In this document: positions 29,801 through 43,445 of the stretch, in pieces | Numbering within the stretch: the stretch's first letter is position 1 | How the letters are laid out: each line of letters begins with the position of its first letter | Assembly (NCBI GenBank): GCA_037039685.1 | Contig: JAWNGF010000008.1 | Coordinates: 310,001-374,000 of the forward strand | Source of the DNA: Ceratobasidium sp. AG-K | Lineage: Eukaryota > Basidiomycota > Agaricomycetes > Cantharellales > Ceratobasidiaceae | Reading direction: 5' to 3' | Length of the DNA: 64,000 nt | Program-made: the position numbers and the translations under genes | The notes under the pieces: generated by a model | Databases searched by the model: none | Told to the model about the DNA's origin: nothing | Seen by the model: the letters and a program-made list of their open reading frames with translations, nothing else

Positions 29801-31440
29801 TATGCGCTTGGCATATATGCGTCAGAATGACGTATGGATCTCACGTGTGCTGCTGGCCATGATGCGTGGTACACCGTCATTGTAAGTGGTATTCTCCGCG
29901 GAGACGAGTCGTTCCGCAACAATCTTGTGACTCGACCGCGGTGATTACATAATACCCACCGGTTAATTACTGTTCGGAAAACCGTGGTAGAACCGGTGCA
30001 CCGCTATCCATTTTGGTCCCTAGGTCAATGCTCAAGAAGCAATGGGACGTAATCTTCCAGGTATAAGTCTAGTCTAGGAACGAGACAAGGCAAGGAGGCC
30101 AGATAAATATAATATCATGTTCTATCAGCATGATCTCGATGGAAAAGGTGCCATATAAGTCGAAAGGATTGTGTAGGGGATAAACATCGTATGTAGAGGT
30201 AGACGTGACTCAAACTATGGCTATATGCGGTTCAATACTGGCACATGCAAAGACTCGTTGGGGGATTTGAAGTTATCGTCTCCCCAGCCGCTGTTTACAT
30301 CTCAGGCAGGTTTCCCCTTGAATTAATGTACATACGGGTACATGTCCAGCACAGCGATTGAGAGGCACACATGCCTGCGACTCCTGCAAACAGCCGTTTT
30401 CCGAGGAGTCTTCAGGCCGCCCAGATGAGAACATAAACGATATGTGTATTAATAGTACTTATGGTGGCGCACAGGACGCGTGATAAGCCCAGAATAGAGC
30501 AAAATACAGGGAAAAGTCAGATGCGGAAACAGCGAGCAAGCACAGAACGAGAAAAGCGTACACAGAATATTGAACATATGACAGACGGGGATTGGAGAAA
30601 GAAATTGGAGACGAGGGCACAGGAAGGATATCAGAAAGTGTTCGCGAAGGTGACGGGGTTACATGAAGAGGGCAGTGAAAAGGCGTCAAAGCATAAAACG
30701 AGTCATAGAAAGGGCTGAGTGACGAAAGAGTTCGGAAAGACAGAAGAAACCAATACGAGGACCGACGACTGTACTGTTGGCGATCTACAGCGGGCACTCA
30801 GGCACCACTGCGACAGGTGGCAGAGACCTGAGCATATGCTCGGGCCGTACCGCGAACCACACTAGGACCGCATCGCGACTCCTTCTGTAAACATAGGTAC
30901 TAGACTCACACACCCCCGCCGTGCTGGGGCCGGCAGCACGGTTGGCCCGAGTGTGGTGAGCTTCGTACGTACGCATATAGTCAGAGCCGGCCAGCTAAGC
31001 CAGGTGGTCACATCTCGTCTCGCGCGCAAGCTTGTAGGGAAGGTGGGTGGAAGCACGCTCAGAGAAAGTTGGTCGTCGCCTAGTCGCCGTCCTCGCATCC
31101 ATAACGTATCCGTCTTGTCCAATCTCGGTCGCCGCCCGTTCGATCCTGTGACCCCTCTTCATTGCCCTCCCAACGTACCCGGAATCCTTTCTGATCACTA
31201 TCCTACCCTTCTGCCCCTCCCCATCCTTGGCCTTTGGAATTATCCAATCGAAACAATCCCTTTCATGCGGTTGCGACGATTCAGATTTTTGCGTTGATTC
31301 TTGTTCATCTTCCCACCAAATGCTCGGTCAGTGGGGTTAGGTTGACACCCCGTACAAGGTCCAACGGGACGATCAGTATCACATTTCGGATCTGAAGGTA
31401 CAAAAGGTAAACGAACTGAGTGGAAGAGCAGATGGGGTTG
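29801..31440. other. intergenic transition from repeats to gene-bearing DNA
   Basis: CpG frequency and GC rise here compared with the region to the left. Short open frames on both strands have no support from splice structure or family resemblance. I see no gene. Confidence 0.4.
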
Positions 31441-32326
31441 CTAATATCGCTCACCTGATGATCCACATACCCTCGTTCCATCCGGATATACAATACAACC
31501 AAGTACGACGAGCAGCCAGATAGCATGGAGTAGGACTAACTTCTGGGAGATAGCCATGGGCTTGGCTTGCTGAGGAACGACAAACATGCATGGGGGATGA
31601 GCGGCGGTCGAAGCGGGGAAGCAATGATCACGGCGCAGGCCAAGCTCAATCGGGTCTTCTACGGCCTTGACGATCGCAAGTAAGACGACCCGACGCTCTC
31701 TATACGCCTTGAACAAGCGGATATCATCCTGGAACGACGGAAGAGAGCTCAAAAACGCGATTTTGTGGGGCCGGGTGTCGACCCATAGTTGGACGCAGTC
31801 GATCGGGGCTGCGTAAACAGTGAGTCCCTGAGGTCCTCGATCGTAAATGGTGACATCGCGCCGGTTGTCGTATAGTGCTAAAGCCTTGGTGCCAGAGTAC
31901 GGGAGGACCGTTGGAGCCGTGGAAGGAGGATCGAGACAATGGGAGGGCTGAGTGATATTGGCCATAGTAGAATCATATGCAAGGCAGATGGTGTAAAGTG
32001 CCGTTACATTGGCGGGAGATGCACTGTTCAAAGTCGTCCTAGACGACCCCGGCATCATGACACTCGCACTAAATTCGTCAGCTCGCAGCTCCGCCTGCCA
32101 GTCCGAGCGACTTACCTAGTGACATGCAAAGTAAGAAGGGCGGCGTACCCGGCATTGCCGAGTTGCCCTTGTTCCGCAATGCTATAGGGGAGGTCAGCGA
32201 CGGGATCTTAAAGCACCGCTAGTCGACAAACCTTGAGACCAAAGCTGGCGAAGCACGGTGAAATGCATCGCTGATGAAGCTGCAGAGAGCCAGCGCCGTG
32301 GCGGCGACGTTGCGAACGATAATCAT
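31441..32326 (-). CDS. hypothetical secreted or single-pass membrane protein
   Basis: Three exons (32326-32232, 32181-32116, 32038-31441) join in frame with 50-77 bp GT-AG introns. The N-terminus MIIVRNVAATALALCSF is a likely signal peptide. The middle has several NxS/T sites (ANVTAL, ANITQP) and paired Cys (TICLAY, SHCLDP, IDCVQL, DHCFPA, PPCMFV), fitting an extracytoplasmic domain. A hydrophobic helix (KLVLLHAIWLLVVLGCIVY) lies near the C-terminus and would anchor it. A possible further intron starts at GTGAGCG near 31450 and would give a different short C-terminus. I do not recognise the family; similar small membrane proteins are common in Agaricomycetes. Confidence 0.65.
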
Positions 32327-33059
32327 AGCGAGGAGAGCGTGCGGTGAGCGTATATGGTTAAAGTGCAAAGTTATCGAACGAGGGAAAGTAAGGATCTGAG
32401 AGCCGCAGCATGAGGACTTAAGTACGTCGAGGATTGAATACTTGGCCCAAGTTGATAGGGGTGGGAGTTTGGGCACAACGTTGGCAAATAACACACGGGT
32501 CATATACCATCTATTGCGCCAACGAGATTTCTCTCTAAGAAGCGGTATTCTGGAAGATAATTTTCGATAATCAAGTAGATACAACTTGGTTTTACTCGGA
32601 GCATATAGCGTAAACAAAGCCCGACTTTTCGGGGACTGTCGGGCTGCACGTGATCATGTGCCGTCCTCGAGGTCACGTCTGTTGTTTGTACTGGCTTGGA
32701 AGGGGGACAGGGGTGTTTATGGATGAAATCAAACCCGCTACTAGACCGAGCGGCCATGCGATATATTTGAGCCGACCGGAGTCAATCGAAACTGTCGACT
32801 TAATGGAAAAGGGGAAAGCGACTTTTCAGTCTCAGTAGATTGCTGCTCAGACATGGTGACAAGCAGCAGCAGAACGAACCAAAGCCAATCATGTTGAAAC
32901 ATTCCTGTCGCTTATTTCGCGCACTTGAATCCGCACTTTCAGGTAGTACATTGTCCGAGATAGCATTGACGTCAAGCCCAAAGCACAACTATAAATACAC
33001 TACGACGTCGAGGTTAACGCCCGTCAGCTTTACAACTTGGCAGCACGTACCTAGATCCC
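32327..33059. other. intergenic, no feature seen
   Basis: Region between the 5' end of the membrane-protein gene and the 3' end of SEC8. Open frames here are short and unsupported. Confidence 0.5.
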
Positions 33060-36000
33060 CTAGCTCCAGTCATCGATTGCCAGAGCGTGAAGCTCAATCA
33101 AGTAGTCGTTATACTCCCTATCGATAGCCTGCAAAGGCGCCCCGCTCAATCGTACATTGTCAGCCAACGCTTGGTCGACCCCACACTGAAGATTCAGCAT
33201 GGATTTGTATTCCTCGAACCCAAATACTTGATTGTTCTTGATTCTTTCTAGCATAGCCTTTAACTAATGTCAGTATACGTTGGGTATCGGATGAGTGTGT
33301 CTACATACCGTGGGCCCAAGGCTATACAAGTCATAGTATATCTGCGCCTGCGAGAGATCCGAGTCATCTGGCAAACCTGTGATAGTTTTGAGGTTCTGGC
33401 GCAAGGCCGAGATGTTTCGATGCATCTTTTGGATGCCAAGGTCATTGGCGAACCGAACTAGGCGAGAGTTGGAGACGAGTAGGTGCTCGACTAGCCCACC
33501 GATTCCATCGAAGATGAACCTGGATAAATCATCAATGATCTGAAATACACTTGCCTGCGTTCATGCTTACCTTCGTTCAACATCCGGTAGTACGCCGTTG
33601 ATAGCGTCGTCGCATGCTACCAAATTGGCATTCAAGTCTTGCACGAACGGGTCGGGTTCTCGGCATTCTTGTTCTATTTGATAGTTTTCCTATACTGCCG
33701 TTAGCGAGATAGGTTTTATGGGTGATATGAATAATTACCATTTGGATACCAGTATGTAAGAAGTGCATCACACGACATCGGACATCAATTCGAATCGTAC
33801 TAAGCGCAAGCTCGGCGAGCTGGTCGTAGGTCTTCATAATTGCGTCAAATCGGCTAGTAAACATCACTGTCAGTCTGACGGTTATTAATCACCCCAGGAC
33901 GCCACTCACTGGGCCATTGCACGAGAAAGTGGCAGCTTCAATCCCGCATCTGGTAGATTTGATGGGACTGAGTCAAGAGGGATCCGAGGCGAGAATGGAG
34001 AATTGGGGAGAATCTGCGCGCCGGGACTCCGTGGTGAAGGCGGAGGTTTAGGGCTCGCACGGGGTTCGCTGGTCGAGGATATTGGGTCGTCCAGCAACAA
34101 CTTCATGCCTAAAAGTTGGGAAATGAACCAAGTCTGTTCCCGACAATTATTAGCTGAAATAGCAAAGATGAGGAGAATGCGTACCAAACTGCGATAGAGA
34201 CTGCCCAGCGCGGTAAGATCCCGAGTGTGAGGAAGCAGATCGTCCTTTCCTACGACTCCGTTGGCGAGGAACGTTAATTCTACCCTGGTTTCCTGCTTGC
34301 ATAGTGTCCTTCGCTGACTCGTTTCGTAAAGCTTTGACCGAATATGAGCTGTCTTCGAATGCTGAGCCAATACGATAATAAACTCACCGGTGTCGAGTAC
34401 AGTTCTCCTAAACACGCAGCAACCTCGGGTCGCTGAGCCCATCCAGCCGCGATACTGCTAATCCCACCGCCAAACGCGCTTCTCGAAACGAGGTCCAAAA
34501 ACCGCTCGTAGCAGCGTTGATAGAATTGAATTATCACACCGAGAATCAGTCGGGCATAGTTTTCGCGGTGGAAGGGAGTGGCTTGGAGCATGATGCAGAG
34601 CGAGTTAATAAGCGCCATGAGTTGCATGCTTGCCTATTATAGCATATTTGTCTAAGACACATTATCAATACAATCCAACGCCCACATACCTTGACCAGAG
34701 GTTGCTCAGATATCCTCCCCGAGTGTGTATCTTCCTGGAACGCATCCGTACCTACATAAGGAAAGATAATAAATTAACTAACCTAGTCATAATCAAAATC
34801 TACTTACCGCCCACAGCCTGGTGGAACAAATTCGACACCTTTTCCTCCAACTGGGGTAGATACACCCGGACCACAAAATCGTCTAAAAATAATCCACCGC
34901 TCCCGTCGACGATGACACCTTCGGGTAGACACGCAGCCGCGCGTTCGAGGAATGCGAGTGTGGGTTGGAAGAGGACGCTCACGTGGAATGCGTCAGGTCG
35001 GATGAGGAGTCGATGCTCTGATGCATCTGGGCCGCTGGTGAATTGGGCAGTAGTACCGGGCTCGCCAGCAAGGGATGTAATGAGGCCTGGGACTGTCGCA
35101 CGAAGGACCTGGGTGATGCCCTCTTCGTGAGTCCGGAGGGCACGAGTGACGAGTTTAGGGTCGGTATCGGCAAAGTGGAAGGCGCCCTACAAACAAGATT
35201 AAACCTAGAAACGAAAAATACAGACAATCATACCTTGGACCTGTCACGGCCATATTTCCCAGTACGCAGAATTTCATTGATCGACGAGATGGGGTTCCTG
35301 CCGGCCGTAGCGCCGCTTCCCTCATCCGTAATATGGTCGTGCAACAAATTCCGAACCTAGTTGAGGTCAGCATCCGAATTTAAATAACGACGCCCAAACG
35401 CACCTCGGACTGAATCGACGACCACGCACTCGCAAGCGGGAACAGTTGGCCTGGACCACTCCCTGATGAGTCTTTGAAATCCCGCCTCTATACCCAGATC
35501 AGCTCGACCCTGAACTATTAGCCCAAACACTCACCGACGCAATCCTCTCCGACACCTCGCTGACGACTCTCAATCCCTGCACAACCGCATCCAACTTGGA
35601 ATACAACGTCCAACACATATCCCTCAAAATCTCATGGTCGGCCTTCTTCGCGGCGCCTTCAAGTGCAGCAAGGCGGAGTGCCCCTGGACCTTCACCGACA
35701 AAGACGTAGATACTACCTCCGCTTCCTGTACTTGGCGAGGAAGTGGTTTGTTCCAGTCCTCGACGGACAAACTCGGCTCTCTCATGGACTTCTGATGTGA
35801 CCCCTTCGACGAGAGTAAAGATCTCCACGCCAAGTCGTTGGCTAACTGTATCTAGCGCTCCACCTAGCGCGCCCAGGACAGCTAGCGCCTCGAGGAGCAT
35901 TTCGATATAGAGGAACGAGTTGGATTCGATATTCTCTGGAGTCGAGAGTGCCGCGCCTGCTGGGTCCGCTACAGATGTAGGACGAGCTGTGAGGGAAGGA

Positions 36001-37725
36001 TTTCGAGAGTGGCCGCGGGAAGTAGTTGAGTCGAGGATGGATTGGCGAGGGTCGTCTGGGATCGCGAATGAGACATCGGCGGCGGGGCGCATTTTGAGAT
36101 CAGAGAGATATTGGGAAAGGGCATGTGGCATTGAGTTTGAGGGGACTATTATTGGGGGCTCATCGGATGCGGAGGTAGTGGACTGGAAATCGGGCACTGA
36201 GCGATATCCTGTTAACAAGGAGAAGATGTCGTCAAACGAGAACTTACAAGCTTCTTGACCAGGCTTGTAAGCAGCCCATCTCGATTCACACCAGAAACTT
36301 TTCAGGTACAAATGTGCGTGAAGTTCTTCGATCATGATGTCCCGGAGTGCCTACTCTTCGCATAAGAAAAATAAAATACAATAGAATGACTCCGCGACCT
36401 TACCGTTTCTTGCCCACTCAAGTATGATCGTAAATCCGTCAAGGCTCCGATATCCATAAGCTCTGCGTTTGTGATTGTTTTTTGGCTTCGTACGAGCAAC
36501 AGTGCCGCCTGCAGCAATTTCTTCTCGGACATCAGTGATTCCAACTGGTCAGGTATGTTCTTTAGTCGGTCACTGCGGACATATCATGAGAACCAGGGAC
36601 GCCATAAGCCTAAAGGAACCCACATTTCGTCTAGTATCCTCAGCATCTCCTCTATAGTTTGCCCTCGCGACCACAACTGCACGAGATCCGCTCGTTGATG
36701 ACTCAACGCCGCTCGCGCGTCGGTTAGGTTAGAGCGTGTTTCCGCGATATGCTTTTGTGTTTCTGTCAGCAGGCTGAGGAGTTTGCCATGATGGGGGAGG
36801 GAAGCGGCAAAGGATTGATAGTGCTCTATTCGAGGTGAGGGCATGGTCAAGAGTACAAAGAAATTCACGCGTGCTGTGCTTACTGTCTACTGTGCCCTTG
36901 AGTGCCCTTTCCAACATGCCTTTTGTCCTCTGGAAGGATTCTAGGTCCCGTCCTACCGACGACTCGTCCAGGAGAGACAAGGCAAGCGAAACGGGATTGA
37001 ACTAGGAGCGAGGCGTAAGGCATTTCGGAATAGGACGCAGGCAGCCACTCACGTCTGGGTCAATCACAAACGCCCATTCGTCCTGCATCTGTTCCAACAC
37101 CGCTAACCCTCTGTGAAAACTCAACGAGAATTCGTAGGCCGATATACTCACCATCAATCTCCCCAATTGTGCCTCGCCTGCCCTTCAAGTTCCTCCCCGC
37201 CTCTCTGTCGCGTATCCTATCCCGCTGCTCCAGCTGCTTCTCCCTTTCCCGGTCTGGAGCGCCCACCCGCCGATACCCCGCGTTTTGGAACGCCGAAATT
37301 ACGCTTCCCAACGCCTGCGGCGCCTGCTCCTCCATCGCCTGTTGCGGAGCCTGGAATTGAACACTATCCATCCCGCCATACGGATCCCCATCTTCGTCGA
37401 GTGACGCCCTGGGACTTTGACTCTGCCTTATCGAGTCCGATGCAATCGAGTTGATTGGTCGTCGTTCGGATCGTGCAGGCCGGCTAGGCGCAGGCGAGGC
37501 CCGACTCGGCATTTCATAATGCATTCGGCTACCCGGGGGTGACGTTCCAAATCGTTCTCTGTCGCTTCCGTATCCGCCACTGATCGAGGGAACGCGAGGT
37601 CTAGGTTGGAGAGGCCGGGTGGCAGGAAGGGGAGGCGCGTCGTATTGGTATCCGTTGGAGCGCGAAAGGTCCTCGGAGCCACGGTCGCGCGAGCGGGAGC
37701 TACGCGCTCTTGACGGCCGAGACAT
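33060..37725 (-). CDS. SEC8: exocyst complex subunit Sec8 (EXOC4)
   Basis: Sec8 is a subunit of the eight-part exocyst, which tethers secretory vesicles to the plasma membrane at growing tips and septa. Seventeen exons join without a stop to 1290 residues: 37725-37152, 37108-37053, 37001-36884, 36825-36624, 36572-36404, 36350-35535, 35487-35404, 35356-35234, 35186-34808, 34751-34690, 34633-34388, 34361-34185, 34133-33910, 33853-33739, 33689-33571, 33519-33309 and 33257-33060. All introns are GT-AG and short. The conserved N-terminal Sec8 region starts at about residue 200 (VIDPDFNPVSLALSLLD) and continues through ELHAHLYLKS. The protein is longer than yeast or human Sec8 (about 970-1065) because of a Ser/Arg/Pro-rich N-terminal extension of about 190 residues and a Pro/Ser-rich insert at about 1020-1065. 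No decay is seen. Confidence 0.9.
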
Positions 37726-38800
37726 TGTACAATTATTTTAGGCAGAAGCGATTTAAGATATGAGTTGCCAGGAAGCTTGCAGTTATTCGTGAGGGATGTT
37801 TGGAAGAGGATAACCTGTTCGCCTCAGTCGTAAATAGAACCAGACTACTTCAATACATCAATATATTCAGGAGTATTGAGAAGCTCCCCCAGGTTTGAAG
37901 ACACAGAGTTGTACGCTTGAGATATACCGTTGGATGACGATGGACCGAGAGCAGAGCAGGAAATATTCACGTGATCCAGACGCTAGCCTCGGCTATATGT
38001 AATGCCAAGCGCCCATTACTACTGAAATACTCTCCATAAAGCACCACTGCCCCAATAATTCTCAGTTTCCTTGTGTTGTGCATCCCCGTATACCACACAT
38101 TCTCCATATGAGCTCCACAAACATGCCTTGCCCAGAGAAGCGATAGCGGGTGTGAATTGGCATAAATCGGTGTCGATCACTCACCATCCAGACAGCACTT
38201 CTATCACACTCCGTGCTAAAATGGCTCTGTTAACAGTCTTTTCACAAATAACTCATTATCCGCTAACGAGCAAAGGTTAACCACTGTTTCGTGCTAATTT
38301 GGATAGCCTGGCGTAAACACAGTAGGCTCCTTTTTCCATATGTGAAACCACCGCGGCGAACCGCGGTCCTAAACCTACCGACAGTAGATTGCATTATCCG
38401 AGCGAATTGAAGCATGACTTTTACAGGGCCCAATACCTCCAGGATCATAACATCACTGAGTTGATAAATAGGTGGTGCACTGACATCCAAAGGTGGCTGG
38501 GAACCAGCGCATATATCCAGCAATAAATTGCCAAAATACTACAGAGCATTTTGGACCAGAGACTGGGATGGGCACTCGGCACATGAGCTCGGTTGTAAAG
38601 TTTCCAACCATGGATCATGTACTAGTATACTGTAGAGTCTCGTCAAACATACGTTCGTTAGAGCAGCTTCCGGGTCACCCAGACAAGGATGGACAGCTTG
38701 GGTATTGGCGTCAAGTTACAGCGCATAAAATACCATACTTATTCACATGGACGATATGGTATCTTCTCGGAGTGAGAGGGGAGGGTATTGATAACGTTTT
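37726..38800. other. intergenic, SEC8 upstream region
   Basis: The first several hundred bases presumably hold the SEC8 promoter. A plus-strand open frame at 38493-38858 has no recognisable domain and overlaps the minus-strand gene to its right, so I do not call it. Confidence 0.45.
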
Positions 38801-39806
38801 CTACGCCTTCAAACCAGGAGGGAGTAATGGGACTGGGGGTACTACTTCGGACATTTGAGGCTCGACCCTCTGTCGGGATCGCTGTGACTGTAGCGGGGAT
38901 GGCGCTGGTTCACCAGCCCGCGAATGCCTCCTGGACCGTGGTTCAACCTGGGATGGTGCTCTCGATCGCGCTTCTGGCCGAGGTGGTGGATCCAACTCCA
39001 ACGCCACCTCGTTTGTCCTTGCTTGTGATACCCGCCTCTGTCGCGGATCCAGCCCTTGGAAAGATATGTGGGATATGTGGGATGCCTGAGATCCTGCTCG
39101 AGATCGTGGCACTGCCACAATTGACGACCTTCTCGACTGCGGCCTTGATCTCCCCCCTGACACCGACGTCGACTGTGCTGCTTCTTGTGGTTCGAGTGGT
39201 TTCTCGTTTTCCGGCAGAGTAGTTGGAGGTATTGTGGATTCCCACTTCTTGAAATGAGGATCAAGCCCGTTCCCCTCCTCGTGAGCTCCAGGGCTTACCA
39301 CGCACCCACACTGTCAATCATAATTGGCAACTTGCAGGCACCTCAGGAGAACCAGAAATAGCTTACACAATGGATCACGCAACACAGTTTCAGTCTCTTG
39401 GGCTCATACCACTGACCTGTTGTCCGAAGGGACATTCTAGGATGACGAGATGGTTGAGCCGAGACAAGTGCATTCTGGCTTCCCTGAGCTTGTGTATTCT
39501 CTGTCGGTCGTGGACTCGATCGGGCTGGCGAGGGAGGCCTCCTCCGTACATATTCATCGGGCCTTCTACCCTCCCCCAAACCCTCATGCTCCGCACCAAA
39601 GGCTGGCGAGTTATGGTGTGAATTTTGTATTTCATTTTGGGTTGGCCAAGGTATGTCTGAGGGCTTATCCTACCAATTCACCGTCAGGTTAGCAATATAA
39701 TGAGAGGAAGAAAGAAGGGTTAAAGAAGACTTACCAGTTTCGGTGCGGGCAGCTGTTTCCTTTCTTTTCTTTTTAACGCATGATTTTCGCCGTGGGGTGA
39801 ACTCAT
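38801..39806 (-). CDS. hypothetical Ser/Arg/Pro-rich protein (exon structure uncertain)
   Basis: Open stretches 39579-39343 and 39301-38801 are both rich in Ser, Arg and Pro (RRRPPSPARSSPRPTEN, RSRPQSRRSSIVAVPRSRAG) and are bounded by plausible splice sites. A possible first exon begins at an ATG at 39806 and ends at GTAAGT (39735). The second block opens with a short Cys/Gly motif (CGCVVSPG). I could not make all junctions agree in phase, so boundaries are approximate. Composition predicts a disordered protein. A gene of like composition and layout lies at 43446-44232, so the two may be related. Confidence 0.4.
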
Positions 39807-41612
39807 TTCTGCCCGGCCTTTGGTGGGATGATGAAGGGGTCGTTAGAGCTTGAGTTAGGAGGGAGGGGGAGAGGGGGGACTGAAGGCCTCTGTGAAAAGG
39901 ATCGCGTCGTGAAAATAAATTCGAAGGGATAAAGCTGTGAGCGACGAGAAGAGTTCATAAGTAACGGCACCTCAACCCTGCCTCAAGGCAGCATCCCGGA
40001 TATCGAAACCCCGCCCATGTAAACCCCTCACCTTGGCCTTCCACACGAATTCTTCTCGGGGATAAACTTGGCTTTCGCGGTCATCCATCAGGCTCCGAGC
40101 AATACAACTGTGGATCCACGTGTAGTCAAGGTCCACTCTCTTTTGAATGTTTTACGTGTGAGCAATGCGTGCAAGGACAGCCTCATAACTCGCGTCGAGC
40201 GGGCACATCAGTCGACTTGTCACGAAACGAGAAAAGCCGGAGAAGCTTTAAGAACTGGGTCGCATTTGAGGCGACTCAGCAGGTAGAGGTTTCACCCTGT
40301 CAGGCAATGACGTCTGCTCTGGTGCGAGGAGTGGTAGCCTAGTAGGCCTCAATGTCGCCGCATGTCTCCTCATCTATTGGAAATAAATGACTATAACAAT
40401 AAAACAAGTAAGGCAGGCAGGGGTTTATGGGGTTGTTGGCCCAGATGAGCGGACTTGAGTACCTGGCGAACACGCCGATAACACGTCAAGAAGATCAGCG
40501 TTGGCTCTTCGCTGCATGGGCGTCCGATCGCTCGATGCTTAGTAAGCCGGTCTAACTAATTGCACGCACAAGGAGTTCAGAAAATTAGCCAATACAACTA
40601 CAGTCGAGTCCCTTGACGTAAATGTAGATGCCGATGGTAAAATACCATACCTGTATGTTCAAGATGAGGGGTTTTGCAGATCAAAGATATCCTCCTGATA
40701 CCTCCGAGGTCGCGATGGGTCTCTCAGAGTTCCCGTATTCACAGGCGATTTGGGGTTGCTCTTGCAACTTCGCAGTGGTCAATTAGACATTAAGTGCGGT
40801 TGAAAGGCGCCGGACGCTAATTAAGCTGTTCGCGTGCGCATATACCGATATTTCTACCTCATAAGTGTATTGATATCCATCCTAGATGCCAGTGAGTGTT
40901 GTGCGTAGCTGCGAATCTCTAAACACTTCCACTTTTGAACCATCGACGCGTGCCAACGTGGCCTATCCAAATACACATGTTTCGTTTTGATAGTGTTTCC
41001 AAGTTACAAAACATAAGCAATATAATGTGCAACATAGTTCCGGCGCGGAAATTCGCGTGACAGTCCAGAACTTTGGAAACCAAATACATCATGTAAAGTG
41101 GCTTTATAGCCAAACACAATAGCTAACCGGAGAGGGAGAGTACAATACAACCATGTTGGGCAACGTAGGTCTAGAAGAACAGGAACGGCTTGAAGTGTCA
41201 GCAGATATCATCATGAAAACTGGACGCTCACTTAGTAAACGATTGAGTTGGGTGATGCAACCGGCAAAGGTATGTACAAATGTCAGCGCCGATGCAGAGG
41301 GTTCTGAGCAGAGCTTGTTGCTTGAGCGCGTCGGTGTGCTATTTGAGCCAATTTTGGACCGTTTGACTACGCCACCACATTTAGCAGTATACTGTAGAAA
41401 GCACTAGGTAATGTGATAATGCGCTTATGGTCTCAGAATATTCACGGGTTGAATACCATATACGGGAAACTTAGGTAACAGAGAACAAACAAAATATACA
41501 TGGAGGACAAGAGGTTCTAAGCCACTTGGTACGCATAGAAGCTTCCCGTGTACCGGTCAACAACGTTCCGCCTTGGAGTGAAGCAAAATAACGCCGAAAA
41601 TACATTCCACTT
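39807..41612. other. intergenic, no supported gene
   Basis: About 1.8 kb with stop-rich frames. A plus-strand frame at 41153-41407 is short and unsupported. GC is moderate, with no clear repeats. Confidence 0.45.
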
Positions 41613-42534
41613 CTACACATTAAACCCTTGATTAGGGAGCGACGCTGCTTCTTTTTGCGCAGTGGCGGCAATGTGATTGCGAATGAAAGCTTCGAGATCC
41701 TTTTACGCCACGATAAAGCAGTGAGCTCCTGATTTGGTTGGAATCTGTTGAATCAACGGAACTTACCGCCTTCCGCCTCCTGATCTTTGCCCTAGCTTCC
41801 GAGATTTCCTCCCGAGCCTTCTCGCATGTAGCTTCAACTTGCGACTCTGTAACAATAAATCGATACAAGCCATTTTTGCCCCTTTCTCTCGACAAAGCCT
41901 TGTCGCGAATGGCATCAGGATACATTTCACACAGGCTATCCCAGATTAACCCAGCAAACAAGTAGCAATTCGAGTCGGTTGCGCGATAATCAGGATTTTG
42001 CGCCGAGACGAGGTGGGCCAATACAACTAGTTCGTACAGGTGTAGTGGATGTTCAGTGGAAAACTGTAACCGTTCGATTAACCTGTGGGGATGAAGGTTG
42101 CAGTCTTCAAATAACCGATCCGCGTCTCCGTCGTACGAGACCCTGAATGCATCGATCGGCTGCGCGCCCTGGAGAGATTTATGGGATTGTTTAGATGTCT
42201 TTCTAGATTTGGCCTGTTTGTCGACAACGTTACGGTCGAGTATTAGGTAGTTGAACATCGGCTGAACGTCGGCTGACTCTTCGCGCTTATCTTCCACATG
42301 TATTAGAATGAACTCATGTTTCGGCGAGCTCGTCTGCTTGCCATACCAAGTGGACTTGACAATAATCGTCTCGGAGGGAACCATCGGATCGTAGTTGTTG
42401 ATGAGGGAGCTGGTCAGCTGCTCAGTGGAATGTGTGTAATGTCTCGAATGCCCTCTGGAACTCGATGGCACACTGTCGAATCCGGGAGGAAATACCGATT
42501 GGAGGCGACGTTCATATCTACCGCTGGCAGACAT
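41613..42534 (-). CDS. hypothetical protein, two exons
   Basis: Exon 42534-41767 and exon 41699-41613 join across a 67-bp GTAAGT..AAAAG intron to a frame of 285 codons. The second exon gives a well-formed C-terminus (DLEAFIRNHIAATAQKEAAS..). The N-terminus is Ser-rich. A compact region (HLYELVVLAHLVSAQNPDYRATDSNCYLFAGLIWDSL) looks folded, and the segment from about residue 225 is a charged helix likely to form a coiled coil (EATCEKAREEISEARAKIRRRKA). I recall similar proteins as lineage-specific in Agaricomycetes but cannot name a family. A short open frame just upstream (42844-42671) might be an additional first exon. Confidence 0.65.
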
Positions 42535-42670
42535 GGCACCTTTGGTAAAACCAGTTAGCGGTATGAGCAGGCTACGTTAGATTAATCGGTGAGCATTTCA
42601 CTGACTGAAAAATGTGGGAGGTTCAACGAGGAAGGATGGCCCTGGGTCCTGCAGTGGGTAATGGATCGAG

Positions 42671-42844
42671 TCAACCCGTGGGGACTAGCGCCGCGTCGTG
42701 GTGGCCGCGAGGCTGAGCTTGCGTGTGCAAGAGCATCGGGACGTTAAAATCATAGGGGCCATAATCACGGCGCGTGGGAGGAGGCTGATGCGACGCTAAG
42801 TTACCGGTTCCTTGGTTCAACGAGAAACTGCGATGAGGAGCCAT
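42671..42844 (-). CDS. short ORF upstream of the two-exon gene (57 codons)
   Basis: Starts MAPHRSFSLNQGTGN and ends TGA at 42671. Gln/His/Pro-rich. It could be an upstream exon of the gene at 41613-42534 or an independent small frame; the sequence does not decide. Confidence 0.25.
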   Translation of the reverse strand: MAPHRSFSLNQGTGNLASHQPPPTRRDYGPYDFNVPMLLHTQAQPRGHHDAALVPTG

Positions 42845-43445
42845 GATGTTCTGTATGCTCCTGTAGTAACCACTCGTGATAAATGTTGATTGATAATTAC
42901 CTAGTTTGGTGCTGGGCTCGCGTGCAGCCCACGTGGCATGGTACCTGGTTGACAAATTGCAATGTACTGCGCTCAACAATGGAAAGCTCTGGGACTCGGT
43001 TATTATATATATGGCGGGTGCCTAAATTTTAGTGAGTGTGGCAATTGACACGAATCATTCTCAGTCCAAACGTTAGGATCCTATCGCGATCCTACAATTG
43101 ATAGGTGGTGACACTGGCACTCACGACAGTCAAACCAACATTATCAATTAGACCAACGATCGCCGTATGAGTCATAACTATGAAGCGTGTACTAGTACAG
43201 AACCTGATTATAACCGAAAAGCCAATAAAGCACGTGCGTACAGTCATAAGTAGGTGGGAGGTGTGTATTTGGAAGTGGAGGGTATTACGCACGGGATATC
43301 TGTATCTCGGTCGGGTCCAACAAGTATCAATGTATCATTTAGATGCAGGATGCTAACGCACCCAACGCAAGCGCGCCTAGAGATTGTGTAATTGTTTCGA
43401 CTGTCAAGTTGGCGGTGAACGAGCAGATGCTGATGGTCCTCCGCT

